The notes below the pieces were generated by a model, which did no database searches, was not told the DNA's origin, and was given only the letters and a program-made list of their open reading frames with translations. Positions 44,056 to 54,367 of a stretch of DNA of 64,000 nt are shown one piece after another (positions within the stretch are counted from its first letter, which is position 1; the number at the start of each line of letters is the position of its first letter). Source of the stretch: Thioclava sediminum. GTDB lineage: Bacteria > Pseudomonadota > Alphaproteobacteria > Rhodobacterales > Rhodobacteraceae. The position numbers were made by a program, and so were the translations under genes. The stretch covers positions 310,001-374,000 of the forward strand of contig NZ_MPZV01000004.1 in the NCBI RefSeq assembly GCF_002020355.1. Direction: 5' to 3'.

Positions 44056-44928
44056 ATGACTGCCAACCCGATCGTCAAAGGGTTCTGGGATAAACCCACC
44101 GGAAGCTGGCAATACGTCTTTCACGACCCCGATACGATGAAGGGGGCCGTGGTCGATCCGGTCTGGGATTACGACCATCAGGCGGGTGCCACGACGCTGG
44201 GCAACGCCGAGAAAATTCTCGATTACGTCAAGGCCGAGGGGATCGACGTGGAGTGGGTGCTCGATACGCATCCCCATGCCGACCACTTTTCTTCCGCCGT
44301 CTGGCTGGCCGAGAAGCTGGGTGCGAAGCGCGGCATCGGCGAGCGCGTGCGCAAGGTGCAAAGCCTCTGGGCCGAGATCTACAACACGCCCGAGCTGCCG
44401 CAGGACGGGCGGCAATGGGATCACCTGTTCGCCGAGGGCGAGACGTTCAGGATCGGCAATCTCGATGTGAAGGTGATGTTGTCGACCGGGCATACGCTGG
44501 CCTCGATCACCTATGTCGTGGGCGATGCGGCCTTCGTGCATGATACGCTGATGCAGCCCGAAAGCGGCACGAGCCGGGCGGATTTCCCGGGCGGCTCTGC
44601 GGCCGAGCTGTGGGATTCGATCCGGGCGATCCTCGATCTGCCCGCCGAGACGCGGCTGTTCATCGGGCACGACTATCCCGGCGAGGGCAAGGAGCCGCAG
44701 ACCGGCGCGACCGTGGCTGATCACCGCAAGCGCAACAAGCACGTCAAGGACGGCATCACCCGCGAGGAGTACATCAAGACGCGTGAAGAGCGTGATGCGA
44801 CCCTGCCGCTGCCGAAACTGATGCTGGCTGCGTTGCAGGTGAATATCCGCGGCGGGCGCAAGCCCGAGGCCGAGGGGGACGGGCGGTCTTACCTGAAAAT
44901 CCCGCTCGACTATTTCGAGCCGCGGTAA
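44056..44928 (+). CDS. MBL-fold hydrolase, persulfide dioxygenase-like (ETHE1/Blh type)
   Basis: A 290-residue metallo-beta-lactamase-fold protein: zinc motif DTHPHADHFSSAVWL, STGHTLASITYVVGD, HDTLMQP and FIGHDYPGEGKEPQ. The order and length resemble ETHE1/Blh persulfide dioxygenases that oxidise glutathione persulfide, but glyoxalase-II relatives share the motifs. RBS GGAGGCC. It is divergent from the thiolase with about 160 bp between; no BigR-type regulator is adjacent. Confidence 0.85.
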   Translation: MTANPIVKGFWDKPTGSWQYVFHDPDTMKGAVVDPVWDYDHQAGATTLGNAEKILDYVKAEGIDVEWVLDTHPHADHFSSAVWLAEKLGAKRGIGERVRKVQSLWAEIYNTPELPQDGRQWDHLFAEGETFRIGNLDVKVMLSTGHTLASITYVVGDAAFVHDTLMQPESGTSRADFPGGSAAELWDSIRAILDLPAETRLFIGHDYPGEGKEPQTGATVADHRKRNKHVKDGITREEYIKTREERDATLPLPKLMLAALQVNIRGGRKPEAEGDGRSYLKIPLDYFEPR

Positions 44929-44931
44929 CGC

Positions 44932-45666
44932 TCAGCCGCGCGGCAGTTCGGCCCGGCCCTCGGGCGTGAGTAACCACGCGTCGCGGCCTTCGATGACTGC
45001 TGTCGAGAGCGGGTGGCCATAGCCCGCGCCGGAATCGAGATTGAGGCGGTTACCGTAATGGGTGGCCGCCTTGATGTTTGTATGGCCGTGCACGATCAGC
45101 GCCCCGTGGTCGCGGCTGTCGGTCAGGAAGGGTTTGCGGATCCACAGAAGGTCATCCTCCACCTGATCCTCCATCGCCACGCCGGGGCGAATGCCCGCAT
45201 GAACGAAGATCGCCTCGCCGCGAGGGAAATAGGCGGGCTGTCCCGCGAGCCAGTCGCGATGGGCCTGCGGGATGGCGGATAGCTCCTTTGCGACCTCGTC
45301 GAGGGGGCGGGTGAACGCGTCGGAGATGCCGTAGCTTTCCAGCGTCGCCTCGCCGCCGACGCGCGGATTGAGATAGGAGACCTCCGCGCTCAGGATCGGA
45401 TCTTCGGTATAGGGATCGTCGAGGAAACCGAGGAACATCCGGTCGTGATTGCCGCGCAGCACGATCCAGTTCTCGCCGTTTTGCTGACCTTTCATCAGGT
45501 AGTCGATCACCCCGGCAGAATCCGGCCCGCGATCGACCAGATCGCCGACATGCACGATCGGGGCCTCTGTCTCGCCGCAGGCCGCGCGATCCGCTGCGAT
45601 CAGCTCATGCGCGTGCTTGAGCTTGTCGAGATGTCCGTGAATGTCGCCGATCGCATAGGTGCGCAT
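44932..45666 (-). CDS. Calcineurin-like metallophosphatase
   Basis: A 244-residue protein of the PPP/diadenosine tetraphosphatase-like metallophosphoesterase family. Motifs: AIGDIHGHLDKLK, VHVGDLVDRGPDSAGV, LRGNHDRMFLG, VHAGIRPG and IVHGHTN. These bind the two metals. The ATG at 45666 is preferred over one five codons upstream. Substrate may be a phosphoprotein or dinucleoside polyphosphate. Confidence 0.88.
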   Translation of the reverse strand: MRTYAIGDIHGHLDKLKHAHELIAADRAACGETEAPIVHVGDLVDRGPDSAGVIDYLMKGQQNGENWIVLRGNHDRMFLGFLDDPYTEDPILSAEVSYLNPRVGGEATLESYGISDAFTRPLDEVAKELSAIPQAHRDWLAGQPAYFPRGEAIFVHAGIRPGVAMEDQVEDDLLWIRKPFLTDSRDHGALIVHGHTNIKAATHYGNRLNLDSGAGYGHPLSTAVIEGRDAWLLTPEGRAELPRG

Positions 45667-45683
45667 GCCTGTCCCTTCCAATG

Positions 45684-45713
45684 AAAAGGCCCCCCGCGCG
45701 CGGCGGAGGGCCC
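45684..45713 (-). terminator. Terminator of serC-serA
   Basis: A GC-rich stem (GGGCCCTCCG against CGGGGGGCC with a wobble pair) followed by TTTTC in the minus direction, 20 bp after serA. Confidence 0.65.
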
Positions 45714-45734
45714 GGATTCAACCGTTCAGCTAGA

Positions 45735-47330
45735 TCAGCCGAGGACGAATTCCAGCGGTTTGACCTGCTTGAAGCCACCCGAGGTTTTCAGCGCGTCGAC
45801 CACGTCCTGGCCGACGGCCTCGTCGACATAGGCGATCGCGATCGCTTCGCCGCCCTGCTTGGAGCGACCGAGGGTGAAGTTCGCGAGGTTCACGCCCTTC
45901 TCGCCGAGGATCGTGCCGAGTTTGCCGATGATGCCGGGCACGTCGTCGTTGGTGGTGTAGAGCATGTGCTCGCCCACTTCGGCGTCGATGTTGATGCCCT
46001 TGATCTGGATGAAGCGCGGCTTGCCATCCGAGAACACGGTGCCCGCGATCGAGCGTTCCTTGCTTTCCGAGACGACGGTGACCTTGATGTAGCCCTCGAA
46101 GATACCGGTCTGGTCCTGAGAGGTGGTCGAGATCTGGATGCCGCGCTCTTTCGCGATGACCGGGGCGGAGACCATGTTCACGTCCGGCTGGCTGGCTTTC
46201 AGGATGCCCGAAACCACGGCGGCGTCGAGCGCCTTGAGGTTCATCTCGGACGCCACACCGTCGAAGGTGATGTTGATCGCCTTGATCGCATCCTCGGTCA
46301 TCTGACCGATGAAGCCGCCGAGGTGCTGCGCGAGTTTCACCCACGGGCCCATGACTTTCGCCTCTTCGGCGGTCATCGAGGGCATGTTGAGCGCATTCTC
46401 GACCGCACCGTCCAGCAGGTAGTTCGACATCTGCTCTGCGACTTGCAGGGCGACGTTTTCCTGCGCTTCGGTGGTCGAGGCGCCGAGGTGCGGCGTGCAG
46501 ACCACGTTCGGCAGGCCGAACAGGACGTTGTCGGTCGCCGGTTCCTCGGCGAAGACGTCGAAGGCCGCGCCCGCGACATGGCCCGACTTGATGAGATCGG
46601 CCAGCGCCTGCTCGTCCACCAGACCGCCACGCGCACAGTTGATGATGCGCACACCGGGCTTGGTCTTCTGCAGGTTCTCTTTCGAGAGGATGTTGCGGGT
46701 CGAATCCGTCAGCGGCACGTGCAGCGTGATGAAATCGGCGCGACGCAGCAGCTCGTCCAGCTCGACCTTCTCGACGCCCATGTTGGCCGCCTTCTCTTCG
46801 CTCAGGAAGGGGTCATAGGCCACGACCTTCATCTTCAGGCCGCGCGCACGGTCGCAGACGATGCCACCGATATTGCCCGCACCGATCACGCCGAGGGTCT
46901 TGGCGGTCAGCTCGACCCCCATGAATTTCGACTTCTCCCATTTGCCAGCCTGCGTCGAGGCATCGGCTTCGGGGATCTGGCGCGCGACCGCGAACATCAT
47001 CGCGATGGCGTGCTCGGCGGTGGTGATCATGTTGCCGAAGGGCGTGTTCATCACGATCACGCCTTTCTTGCTCGAGGCTTCCTTGTCGACATTGTCGGTG
47101 CCGATACCGGCGCGGCCGACGACTTTCAGGTTGGTCGCGTTTTCGAGCAGTTTCGCCGTGACCTTGGTGGCCGAGCGGATGGCGAGACCGTCATACTTGC
47201 CGATCACCTCGGCGAGCTTTTCCTTGTCCTTGCCGAGCGAGGGCTCGAAATCGACCTCGATGCCACGGTCGCGGAAGATCTGGACGGCGGTTTCCGAGAG
47301 TTTATCGGAGACGAGAACCTTGGGGGCCAT
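45735..47330 (-). CDS. serA: D-3-phosphoglycerate dehydrogenase
   Basis: A 531-residue enzyme, first step of serine synthesis. Substrate domain, NAD-binding VIGAGNIGGIVCDRARGL, catalytic His region TPHLGASTTEAQENV, intervening ASB domain, and a C-terminal ACT domain (IGKLGTILGEKGVNLANFTL). The long form is typical of Alphaproteobacteria. Lies 71 bp after serC in the same direction. Confidence 0.96.
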   Translation of the reverse strand: MAPKVLVSDKLSETAVQIFRDRGIEVDFEPSLGKDKEKLAEVIGKYDGLAIRSATKVTAKLLENATNLKVVGRAGIGTDNVDKEASSKKGVIVMNTPFGNMITTAEHAIAMMFAVARQIPEADASTQAGKWEKSKFMGVELTAKTLGVIGAGNIGGIVCDRARGLKMKVVAYDPFLSEEKAANMGVEKVELDELLRRADFITLHVPLTDSTRNILSKENLQKTKPGVRIINCARGGLVDEQALADLIKSGHVAGAAFDVFAEEPATDNVLFGLPNVVCTPHLGASTTEAQENVALQVAEQMSNYLLDGAVENALNMPSMTAEEAKVMGPWVKLAQHLGGFIGQMTEDAIKAINITFDGVASEMNLKALDAAVVSGILKASQPDVNMVSAPVIAKERGIQISTTSQDQTGIFEGYIKVTVVSESKERSIAGTVFSDGKPRFIQIKGINIDAEVGEHMLYTTNDDVPGIIGKLGTILGEKGVNLANFTLGRSKQGGEAIAIAYVDEAVGQDVVDALKTSGGFKQVKPLEFVLG

Positions 47331-47400
47331 TTTCTGGGCTCCTTGAATTTTCAGAATATCGGGAAAGGACGGGCCCGGAGGCCCGCCAATCTGTCACGGA

Positions 47401-48546
<1,146 letters not shown>

Positions 48547-48548
48547 TG

Positions 48549-48625
48549 CTGGTATCCTTCCAGATATATGCCCTTCGTTGGGGAAGGGTGTCCCGCCGCC
48601 GCAGATACGCTCGCGCCCGCTCTGG
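48549..48625 (-). promoter_or_regulatory. Leader resembling the serC RNA motif
   Basis: Directly upstream of serC on the minus strand: CGGGACACCCTTCCCCAACG, then a GAAGGG arm completing a six-pair hairpin (48571-48588), and ATATATCTGGAAGGATACC up to the RBS. A conserved serC RNA motif before serC in Alphaproteobacteria is established; assignment here is from memory of its sequence and position. Confidence 0.55.
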
Positions 48626-48705
48626 TGCAAGGAGAATTTTTGGTCTAATGCGCCGCATCAGGTCACGGATACGACATTTGAACCGACATTCCCCAAGGAG
48701 CGCGC

Positions 48706-49578
48706 ATGTTTACCGCCACGCTGATCGCTGACCCGAAAGAGGCCAATCTGGATCAAGGCACGCTGGATGCGCTTTGCGGTGCATGGGGCGGCGGCGCGGC
48801 GCGTTGGCTCAACCCCAATGTCGCGGCGGAGTTCATGGTGGACCGCGTGCCGTCGAATCGTTGGGAGGCTTGGGAGGGTCTGCAGGGGCTGGGCGTCGAT
48901 CTGGTCGTGCAGCCCACCGAGGGGCGGCGCAAGCAGATGCTGCTGGCCGATATGGACTCGACGATGATCCAGCAGGAATGCATCGACGAGCTGGCCGATG
49001 TGGCGGGCGTGGGCGAGCGGGTGAAAGAGATCACCGCGCGGGCGATGAATGGCGAGCTGGATTTCGAAGGCGCGCTGACAGAGCGGGTGGGGCTGCTGAA
49101 AGGTCTGCCCGAGAGCGTGATTTCCGAGGTGATCGAAAAGCGCATCAGCTTCATGCCGGGCGGGCACGATCTGGTCGCGACGATGAAGGCCAACGGCGCC
49201 TATTGCGCGCTGGTCTCGGGCGGGTTCACGGCGTTCACCGGCTATGTCGCAAAGACGCTTGGGTTTGACGAGAACCGCGCGAACCTGCTGCTGGTCGAGG
49301 ATGGCAAGCTGACGGGCGTGCCCTCGCAGCCGATCCTCGGGCGTGAAGCCAAAGTTCAGGCTTTACTGGAAATTTCGGAAAAGCTGAAACTAGATCACGC
49401 GCAGGTTATGGCGGTGGGCGATGGGGCGAACGATCTGGGGATGCTGAAGCTCGCCGGTGCGGGCGTGGCGCTGCATGCTAAACCCTCGGTCGCGGCGGAA
49501 TGCGACATCCGGATCAACTTCGGCGATCTAAGCGCGCTGCTCTACATTCAGGGCTACGCGGTCGAGGATTTCGCCTGA
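48706..49578 (+). CDS. serB: Phosphoserine phosphatase
   Basis: A 290-residue HAD phosphatase, last step of serine synthesis. Nucleophile motif LLADMDSTMIQQECIDELA, VSGGFTAFTGYVAKTLGF, lysine in GREAKVQALLEI and MAVGDGANDLGMLKLAGAG. An N-terminal ACT-like part precedes the catalytic domain. Divergent from serC, so the three serine genes share one region. The 3' end overlaps nagA by 25 bases tail to tail. Confidence 0.96.
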   Translation: MFTATLIADPKEANLDQGTLDALCGAWGGGAARWLNPNVAAEFMVDRVPSNRWEAWEGLQGLGVDLVVQPTEGRRKQMLLADMDSTMIQQECIDELADVAGVGERVKEITARAMNGELDFEGALTERVGLLKGLPESVISEVIEKRISFMPGGHDLVATMKANGAYCALVSGGFTAFTGYVAKTLGFDENRANLLLVEDGKLTGVPSQPILGREAKVQALLEISEKLKLDHAQVMAVGDGANDLGMLKLAGAGVALHAKPSVAAECDIRINFGDLSALLYIQGYAVEDFA

Positions 49579-50696
49579 CCGCCCTGCCAGACTTCCGTTA
49601 GGCGCCAGTCGCCATCGAAATGCACCAGATCCCCGGCGAAGCCCGGCGCGATCCGACCCACCGGCGCGCCGATCGCCTCTGCCGGGATGCGGCTTGCCAT
49701 TGCGAGCGCCTGTTCCGGTGACACACCCACCGTCTCGATCATGAAACGCACCGCCTGCGGTAGAGACAGATCGGCCCCGGCAAGCGTGCCATCCTCCAGC
49801 CGCAGCGCCCCGTCACTGCGCAGGATGCGGCGACCGGCGAGCTCGAATTCCATCAGATCGGACCCGGCGCAGGCCATCGCGTCGGAGACAAGGAAGACCT
49901 CGCCCTGCCGTTTCGCCGCCAGCGCCAGCCGGATCGTCTCGGGATGCACATGGATGCCATCCGCGATCAGCCCGACGGAGACCCGCTGCGACAGCGCCGC
50001 GCCGACGAGGCCCGGCTCGCGCGAACCCAGCTGACTCATCGCGTTGAAGAGATGCGTGACCATCCGCGCGCCCGCCGCGATGGCCTCCTGAGCCTCGGCA
50101 AAACTGCACTCGGAATGGCCGAGGCTGACGACGATCCCGGCCTCGGACAGGCGCGCGATCTGCTCGGGCGTCGCATTGGCGGGCGAGAGCGTCATGATCA
50201 GCGCAGGCAACCCGGTCTTCGCCTCCAGCAGCGTCTCGATGTCTTCCTCGTCCAGCGGGCGAATGCAGCCGGGCGGATGGCAGCCGGGGCGCTTGGGGTC
50301 GAGATGCGGGCCTTCCAGATGAAGCCCGCCGAATCCCGGAACGCGGGTCACGGCGGCGATGCCTGCCGCCAGCACCGTCTGGGTCGCGGCGCGGGTATCG
50401 GTGATCAGCGTCGGCAGGATCGTGGTCTCGCCGAGATGGGCATGCGCGGCGCAGATGGTGGAGATCGTCTCGAGCGTCGCGTGCCCGTCGAGCATCACGC
50501 CGCCGCCGCCATTCACCTGCAGATCGACGAGGCCGGGCGCGAGCGTGCCGCCCGGAAACTCGACCACCTCGCCCTCGGGCATCTCCGCGATCGGACACAG
50601 CGCCGAAATTCGACCCTGTTCCAGCACAATCGCATGGTTTTCATGGAAGGCGGTGCCGTCGAAAACGCGCGCGCCCGTCAGGATCAGCTTGTCCAA
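49554..50696 (-). CDS. nagA: N-acetylglucosamine-6-phosphate deacetylase
   Basis: A 380-residue amidohydrolase removing acetate from GlcNAc-6-P. Motifs: APGLVDLQVNGGGGVMLDG, GLHLEGPHLDPKRPG, VTHLFNAMSQLGSREPG and the catalytic Asp in FLVSDAMACAGSD. Overlaps the downstream-of-promoter kinase gene by 13 bases; together they channel amino sugar from cell-wall turnover. Confidence 0.94.
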   Translation of the reverse strand: MDKLILTGARVFDGTAFHENHAIVLEQGRISALCPIAEMPEGEVVEFPGGTLAPGLVDLQVNGGGGVMLDGHATLETISTICAAHAHLGETTILPTLITDTRAATQTVLAAGIAAVTRVPGFGGLHLEGPHLDPKRPGCHPPGCIRPLDEEDIETLLEAKTGLPALIMTLSPANATPEQIARLSEAGIVVSLGHSECSFAEAQEAIAAGARMVTHLFNAMSQLGSREPGLVGAALSQRVSVGLIADGIHVHPETIRLALAAKRQGEVFLVSDAMACAGSDLMEFELAGRRILRSDGALRLEDGTLAGADLSLPQAVRFMIETVGVSPEQALAMASRIPAEAIGAPVGRIAPGFAGDLVHFDGDWRLTEVWQGGQAKSSTA

Positions 50697-51505
50697 AACG
50701 TATCCTCCATCGCCAATGCCAAGGCGCCGTCCAGCGCGTTGCCTTTCGCAGCCCGTTGCGGCCAGTCACCCAGCGCAAGACCTTGCCCAAGCCCGCCGAG
50801 CCACGTCACCGGAAGCGGTTCCTCGGGTTGCAGCAGCGCAATCGCTTCGCGGATTTCGGCCTGCGCCGCCTCGCGCACCGCCACGGCTGCAGGGTCGGTC
50901 GATTGCAGAATGCGCGGCGCAAACCGCGCCCAATCGGCGGGGGTCGCGTCGAGGCTGAAAGCAATCAGCCCGTTGCGGCCATCCATCTCCTCGAGCAGTT
51001 CGCGCAGGAGCGGCGTCACCGGGCAGAACCCGTCGAGCGCACGTCCGGCCCGCATCCCGAGCGCCCGGCCGATCCACGCGCCCGAGCCTTCATCGCCCAG
51101 CCGCAAGCCCCAGCCGCCGATGGCATGCTGCTCCCCGTCCAGCTGCCGCGCGAAGAACGAGCCGGTGCCTATGGCCGCGACGATCCCGTCCTCGGGCCCC
51201 AGCGCACCGCGCACCGAGGTCGTCACGTCCTGCACGACGCGGGCGGGAAACGGCAGATCTACAGCCAGCGCCTCGGCGGCGGGCGCATGGTTCGCCCCCG
51301 CCAGCCCGAGCACCGCGCGGATCTCGCGCGCGTCGATAGTGCCCATCGCGGTTTCGATGGCGGTGAAGATGTGATGGCGCGCCTCGTCATAGTCCGAGGC
51401 GATATTCGCAGGGCCGGAGTCGCCACGCCCGATGACGCGGCCAGAACCGTCGGCGAACACCGCCCGGCACCCGCTGCCTCCGCCATCGACTGCAATGAAA
51501 TGCAT
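50684..51505 (-). CDS. BadF/BadG-type ATPase, probable N-acetylglucosamine kinase
   Basis: A 273-residue ASKHA-fold kinase: phosphate-1 loop AVDGGGSGCRAVFADG, RVIGRGDSGPANI, phosphate-2 region VAAIGTGSFFAR and GWGLRLGDEGSGAWIGR. These fit the BadF family that includes glucosamine and GlcNAc kinases. It precedes nagA in one operon, so phosphorylation of GlcNAc before NagA is the natural reading. No sugar transporter or SIS regulator is adjacent. Confidence 0.87.
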   Translation of the reverse strand: MHFIAVDGGGSGCRAVFADGSGRVIGRGDSGPANIASDYDEARHHIFTAIETAMGTIDAREIRAVLGLAGANHAPAAEALAVDLPFPARVVQDVTTSVRGALGPEDGIVAAIGTGSFFARQLDGEQHAIGGWGLRLGDEGSGAWIGRALGMRAGRALDGFCPVTPLLRELLEEMDGRNGLIAFSLDATPADWARFAPRILQSTDPAAVAVREAAQAEIREAIALLQPEEPLPVTWLGGLGQGLALGDWPQRAAKGNALDGALALAMEDTFWTS

Positions 51506-51639
51506 CCCCGCCTCCGTTTTCTGCGTAACAGTGCCAAATAGCGGCTCCGAGAGAAAGCGCGTAACGAAATCCGCGCGCGAAACGTCTTGGGGAAAGATCG
51601 CATCGCCTCTATCACTGGGGCGTGACCCACGGGAGGACC

Positions 51640-53754
51640 ATGCGCAAACCTCTGATATTCCTTGGCCTGATCGCTTTGGCGGTGATCGCGGCCTTTTTGG
51701 TGGCCGATCCCGACCCCGAGCGGCTGCGCGCTTTGCGCGACAGCCTTGCCGCGTGGCGCGAGGCGCATCCGCTGGCGCTGCCCATCGGGTTCTTCGTCAC
51801 TTACGTCGTGGTGACGGCGCTGTCGCTGCCCTTCGCGGTCTGGTTGACGCTGCTGGGTGCGGCGCTTTTGGGGTTCTGGCAGGGGTTGGTGCTGATCTCT
51901 TTCGCGTCTTCGATCGGGGCGCTGCTGGCCTTTCTGGTCGCGCGCTATCTGATGCGCGACTGGGTGCGCGGACGGCTTGGCCCGAGGTTGGCGAAGATCG
52001 AGAAGGGTGCGGCGCGCGACGGGGAATTCTACCTGTTCTCGCTGCGCCTGATCCCGGTCGTGCCGTTCTTCGTCATTAACCTCGCCTTCGGGCTGACCCG
52101 GATGAAGGGGTGGAAATTCTATGCGGTGTCGCAGCTCGGCATGCTGCCCGGCACCGCGGTATATGTCGCGGCGGGCGCGCAACTGGGTGACCTGAACAGC
52201 CTGTCGGGGATCGTCTCGCCGGGGCTGCTGGGTGCCTTCGCGGCGCTGGCGGTGTTTCCCTGGGTGGCGCGCGCGGCGCTGCGGTTCTGGGCACGCAAGC
52301 GGGCCTATCGCGGCTATGAGCGCCCGGCGAAGTTCGACCGCAACCTGATCGTCATCGGCGCGGGCGCGGCGGGGCTGGTGGCCTCTTATGTCGCAGCTCA
52401 AGCCAAGGCGAAGGTGACGCTGGTGCAGGAAGGCCCGATGGGCGGCGACTGCCTGAATTACGGCTGCGTGCCGTCAAAGGCGCTGATTGCCTCGGCACGG
52501 GCGGCAGGCGTGGCGCGCGGCTCCGAGGCGCTGGGCGTACGCGCGGATGTCTCGGTCGATTGGCCGGTGGTGACGCGGCGGATATCCGAGGTGATCGCGC
52601 AGATCGAGCCGAATGATTCCGTGGAGCGCTATGAAGGTCTCGGCGTCGAGGTGATCGAAGGTCATGCGCGGCTAGAAGACCCTTGGACCGTGCGCGTGGG
52701 CGATGAGCGCCTGACCGCGCGCGGGGTGGTGCTCGCGACCGGCGCGGCCCCGGTGATCCCGCCGATCGAGGGGATCGGATCGGTCGAGCCGCTGACCTCG
52801 GACACGCTGTGGGAGTCGCTCGCCGCGATGCCCGCGCCGCCCGAGAGAATGGTGATCCTCGGCGGTGGTCCGATTGGCTGCGAGATCGCGCAGGCGCTGG
52901 CGCGGCTGGGCGCGGGCGTCACCGTGGTCGAGGCGGCGGAACGGTTGTTGATCCGTGAAGATACGGAGGCCTCGGATGCCATCGCGGCGGCCTTGCGCGC
53001 CGATGGGGTCGACCTGAAGCTCGGCGCGAAGGCGATCCGCTTCGGGCACGATGACAGCAAATGGCTGGAACTGGAGGACGGCTCCAAACTCGGCTTCGAC
53101 ACGCTTCTGGTCGCGGTCGGGCGAAAGGCGCGGCTCGAAGGCTTCGGGCTTGAGGAGCTGGGCATTCCGGCGAACAAGGTGATCGAGACGAACGACTACC
53201 TCGAGACGCTGATGCCCAATATCTACGCTGCGGGCGATGCGGCAGGGCCGTTGCAGCTGACCAATGCCGCCGGCCATCAGGGCTGGATCGCGGCGGCGAA
53301 TTCGCTGGCCTCGCCGTTCTGGCGCTTCAAGGCCCATGCCGCGCCGATCCCGCATGCGGTCTTCACCTCGCCCGAACTGGCACGGGTGGGAATGACGGCG
53401 GCGGAAGCCGAGGCCGAGGGCGTGCATCACGAGGTCACGACCTATCCGCTGGGCGATCTCGACCGTGCGCTTGCCGAAGGGGCGGGGCAGGGCTTCGTGC
53501 GGATCGTCACCGCGAAAGGCTCCGACAAGATCCTCGGCGCGACGGTTTGCGGGGCGCACGCGGCCGAGGTGCTGGCGGAATTCGCGCTGGCGATGCGGCA
53601 CGGGCTGGGCTTGGGCAAGATTCTCTCGACGCCGCATATCTATCCCAGCTGGTCCGAGGCCGCGAAGAACGCCGCCGGGCGCTGGCGGCAGGCCCATGTG
53701 AACCCGCGCACGCTGCGGATCGCCGAGCGCTTCATGGCGTGGAGGCGCGGATGA
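51640..53754 (+). CDS. VTT/TMEM64 membrane domain fused to FAD disulfide reductase
   Basis: A 704-residue fusion. Residues 1-220 are a TVP38/TMEM64 (DedA-related) membrane domain with about five helices (FVTYVVVTALSLPFAVWLTL; FYLFSLRLIPVVPFFVINLA). From about 235 comes a pyridine-nucleotide disulfide oxidoreductase like mercuric reductase: FAD loop IGAGAAGLVASYVAA, redox pair GGDCLNYGCVPSKAL, NAD loop ILGGGPIGCEIAQAL and dimerisation domain. The RBS is GGGAGGACC. Such fusions occur in Alphaproteobacteria but the substrate is not defined; there is no N-terminal HMA domain or C-terminal Cys pair of true MerA. Confidence 0.88.
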   Translation: MRKPLIFLGLIALAVIAAFLVADPDPERLRALRDSLAAWREAHPLALPIGFFVTYVVVTALSLPFAVWLTLLGAALLGFWQGLVLISFASSIGALLAFLVARYLMRDWVRGRLGPRLAKIEKGAARDGEFYLFSLRLIPVVPFFVINLAFGLTRMKGWKFYAVSQLGMLPGTAVYVAAGAQLGDLNSLSGIVSPGLLGAFAALAVFPWVARAALRFWARKRAYRGYERPAKFDRNLIVIGAGAAGLVASYVAAQAKAKVTLVQEGPMGGDCLNYGCVPSKALIASARAAGVARGSEALGVRADVSVDWPVVTRRISEVIAQIEPNDSVERYEGLGVEVIEGHARLEDPWTVRVGDERLTARGVVLATGAAPVIPPIEGIGSVEPLTSDTLWESLAAMPAPPERMVILGGGPIGCEIAQALARLGAGVTVVEAAERLLIREDTEASDAIAAALRADGVDLKLGAKAIRFGHDDSKWLELEDGSKLGFDTLLVAVGRKARLEGFGLEELGIPANKVIETNDYLETLMPNIYAAGDAAGPLQLTNAAGHQGWIAAANSLASPFWRFKAHAAPIPHAVFTSPELARVGMTAAEAEAEGVHHEVTTYPLGDLDRALAEGAGQGFVRIVTAKGSDKILGATVCGAHAAEVLAEFALAMRHGLGLGKILSTPHIYPSWSEAAKNAAGRWRQAHVNPRTLRIAERFMAWRRG

Positions 53755-54356
53755 TCGACGCTGCTCTCCTGCCGCTGCAACGTGCGATGATGCAGCCCCC
53801 CGCCGAGGCGTTGGCCGCGCGCGGTATCCGCGCCGATCAGGTGACGGTGGCGGGCTTCGCGCTGGGCCTTCTGGCGATCCCGGCGCTGGCGTTTCACGCC
53901 TATTGGCTGGCGCTGGCGCTGATCCTCATCAACCGGATCGCGGACGGGCTCGACGGGGCCATCGCGCGGATCAAGGGGCCGACTGATCGCGGGGCGTTCC
54001 TCGATATCGCGCTGGATTTCCTGTTCTACGCGCTGATCCCGGTGGGCTTCGCGCTGGCCGATCCTGCGCGCAACGCGCTGGCCGCGACCATCCTGATCGC
54101 GGCCTTCGTCGGCACCGGATCGAGCTTCCTCGCCTTCGCCTCCATCGCCGCCAAGCGCGGGATGAGCACCGATGCCTATCCGACCAAGGGCATCTACTAC
54201 CTCGGCGGGCTCACTGAAGGGGCCGAGACGATCCTGTTTTTCGCAGCGATCTGCCTGTTTCCGCAAGCCTTCCCGATCCTCGCGGGCCTCTTCGCCGCCG
54301 CCTGTTTCGTGACCACCGTGACCCGCTGGCTGATGGGCTGGCGGGCGTTTTCCTGA
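53751..54356 (+). CDS. CDP-alcohol phosphatidyltransferase
   Basis: A 201-residue membrane enzyme with the full catalytic motif D-G-x2-A-R-x8-G-x3-D-x3-D as DGLDGAIARIKGPTDRGAFL followed by DIALD. Six helices. Overlaps the fusion gene by four bases (ATGA). The product, phosphatidylglycerol or another alcohol lipid, cannot be told from sequence. Ends 11 bases before the ynjB-like gene, so all may be one operon. Confidence 0.9.
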   Translation: MIDAALLPLQRAMMQPPAEALAARGIRADQVTVAGFALGLLAIPALAFHAYWLALALILINRIADGLDGAIARIKGPTDRGAFLDIALDFLFYALIPVGFALADPARNALAATILIAAFVGTGSSFLAFASIAAKRGMSTDAYPTKGIYYLGGLTEGAETILFFAAICLFPQAFPILAGLFAAACFVTTVTRWLMGWRAFS

Positions 54357-54367
54357 ACGGAGAGAGT

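Noticed and set aside
54357-54367. TPP riboswitch before the ynjB-like gene
   Set aside because: Only 11 bases separate it from the previous gene, too few for a riboswitch.
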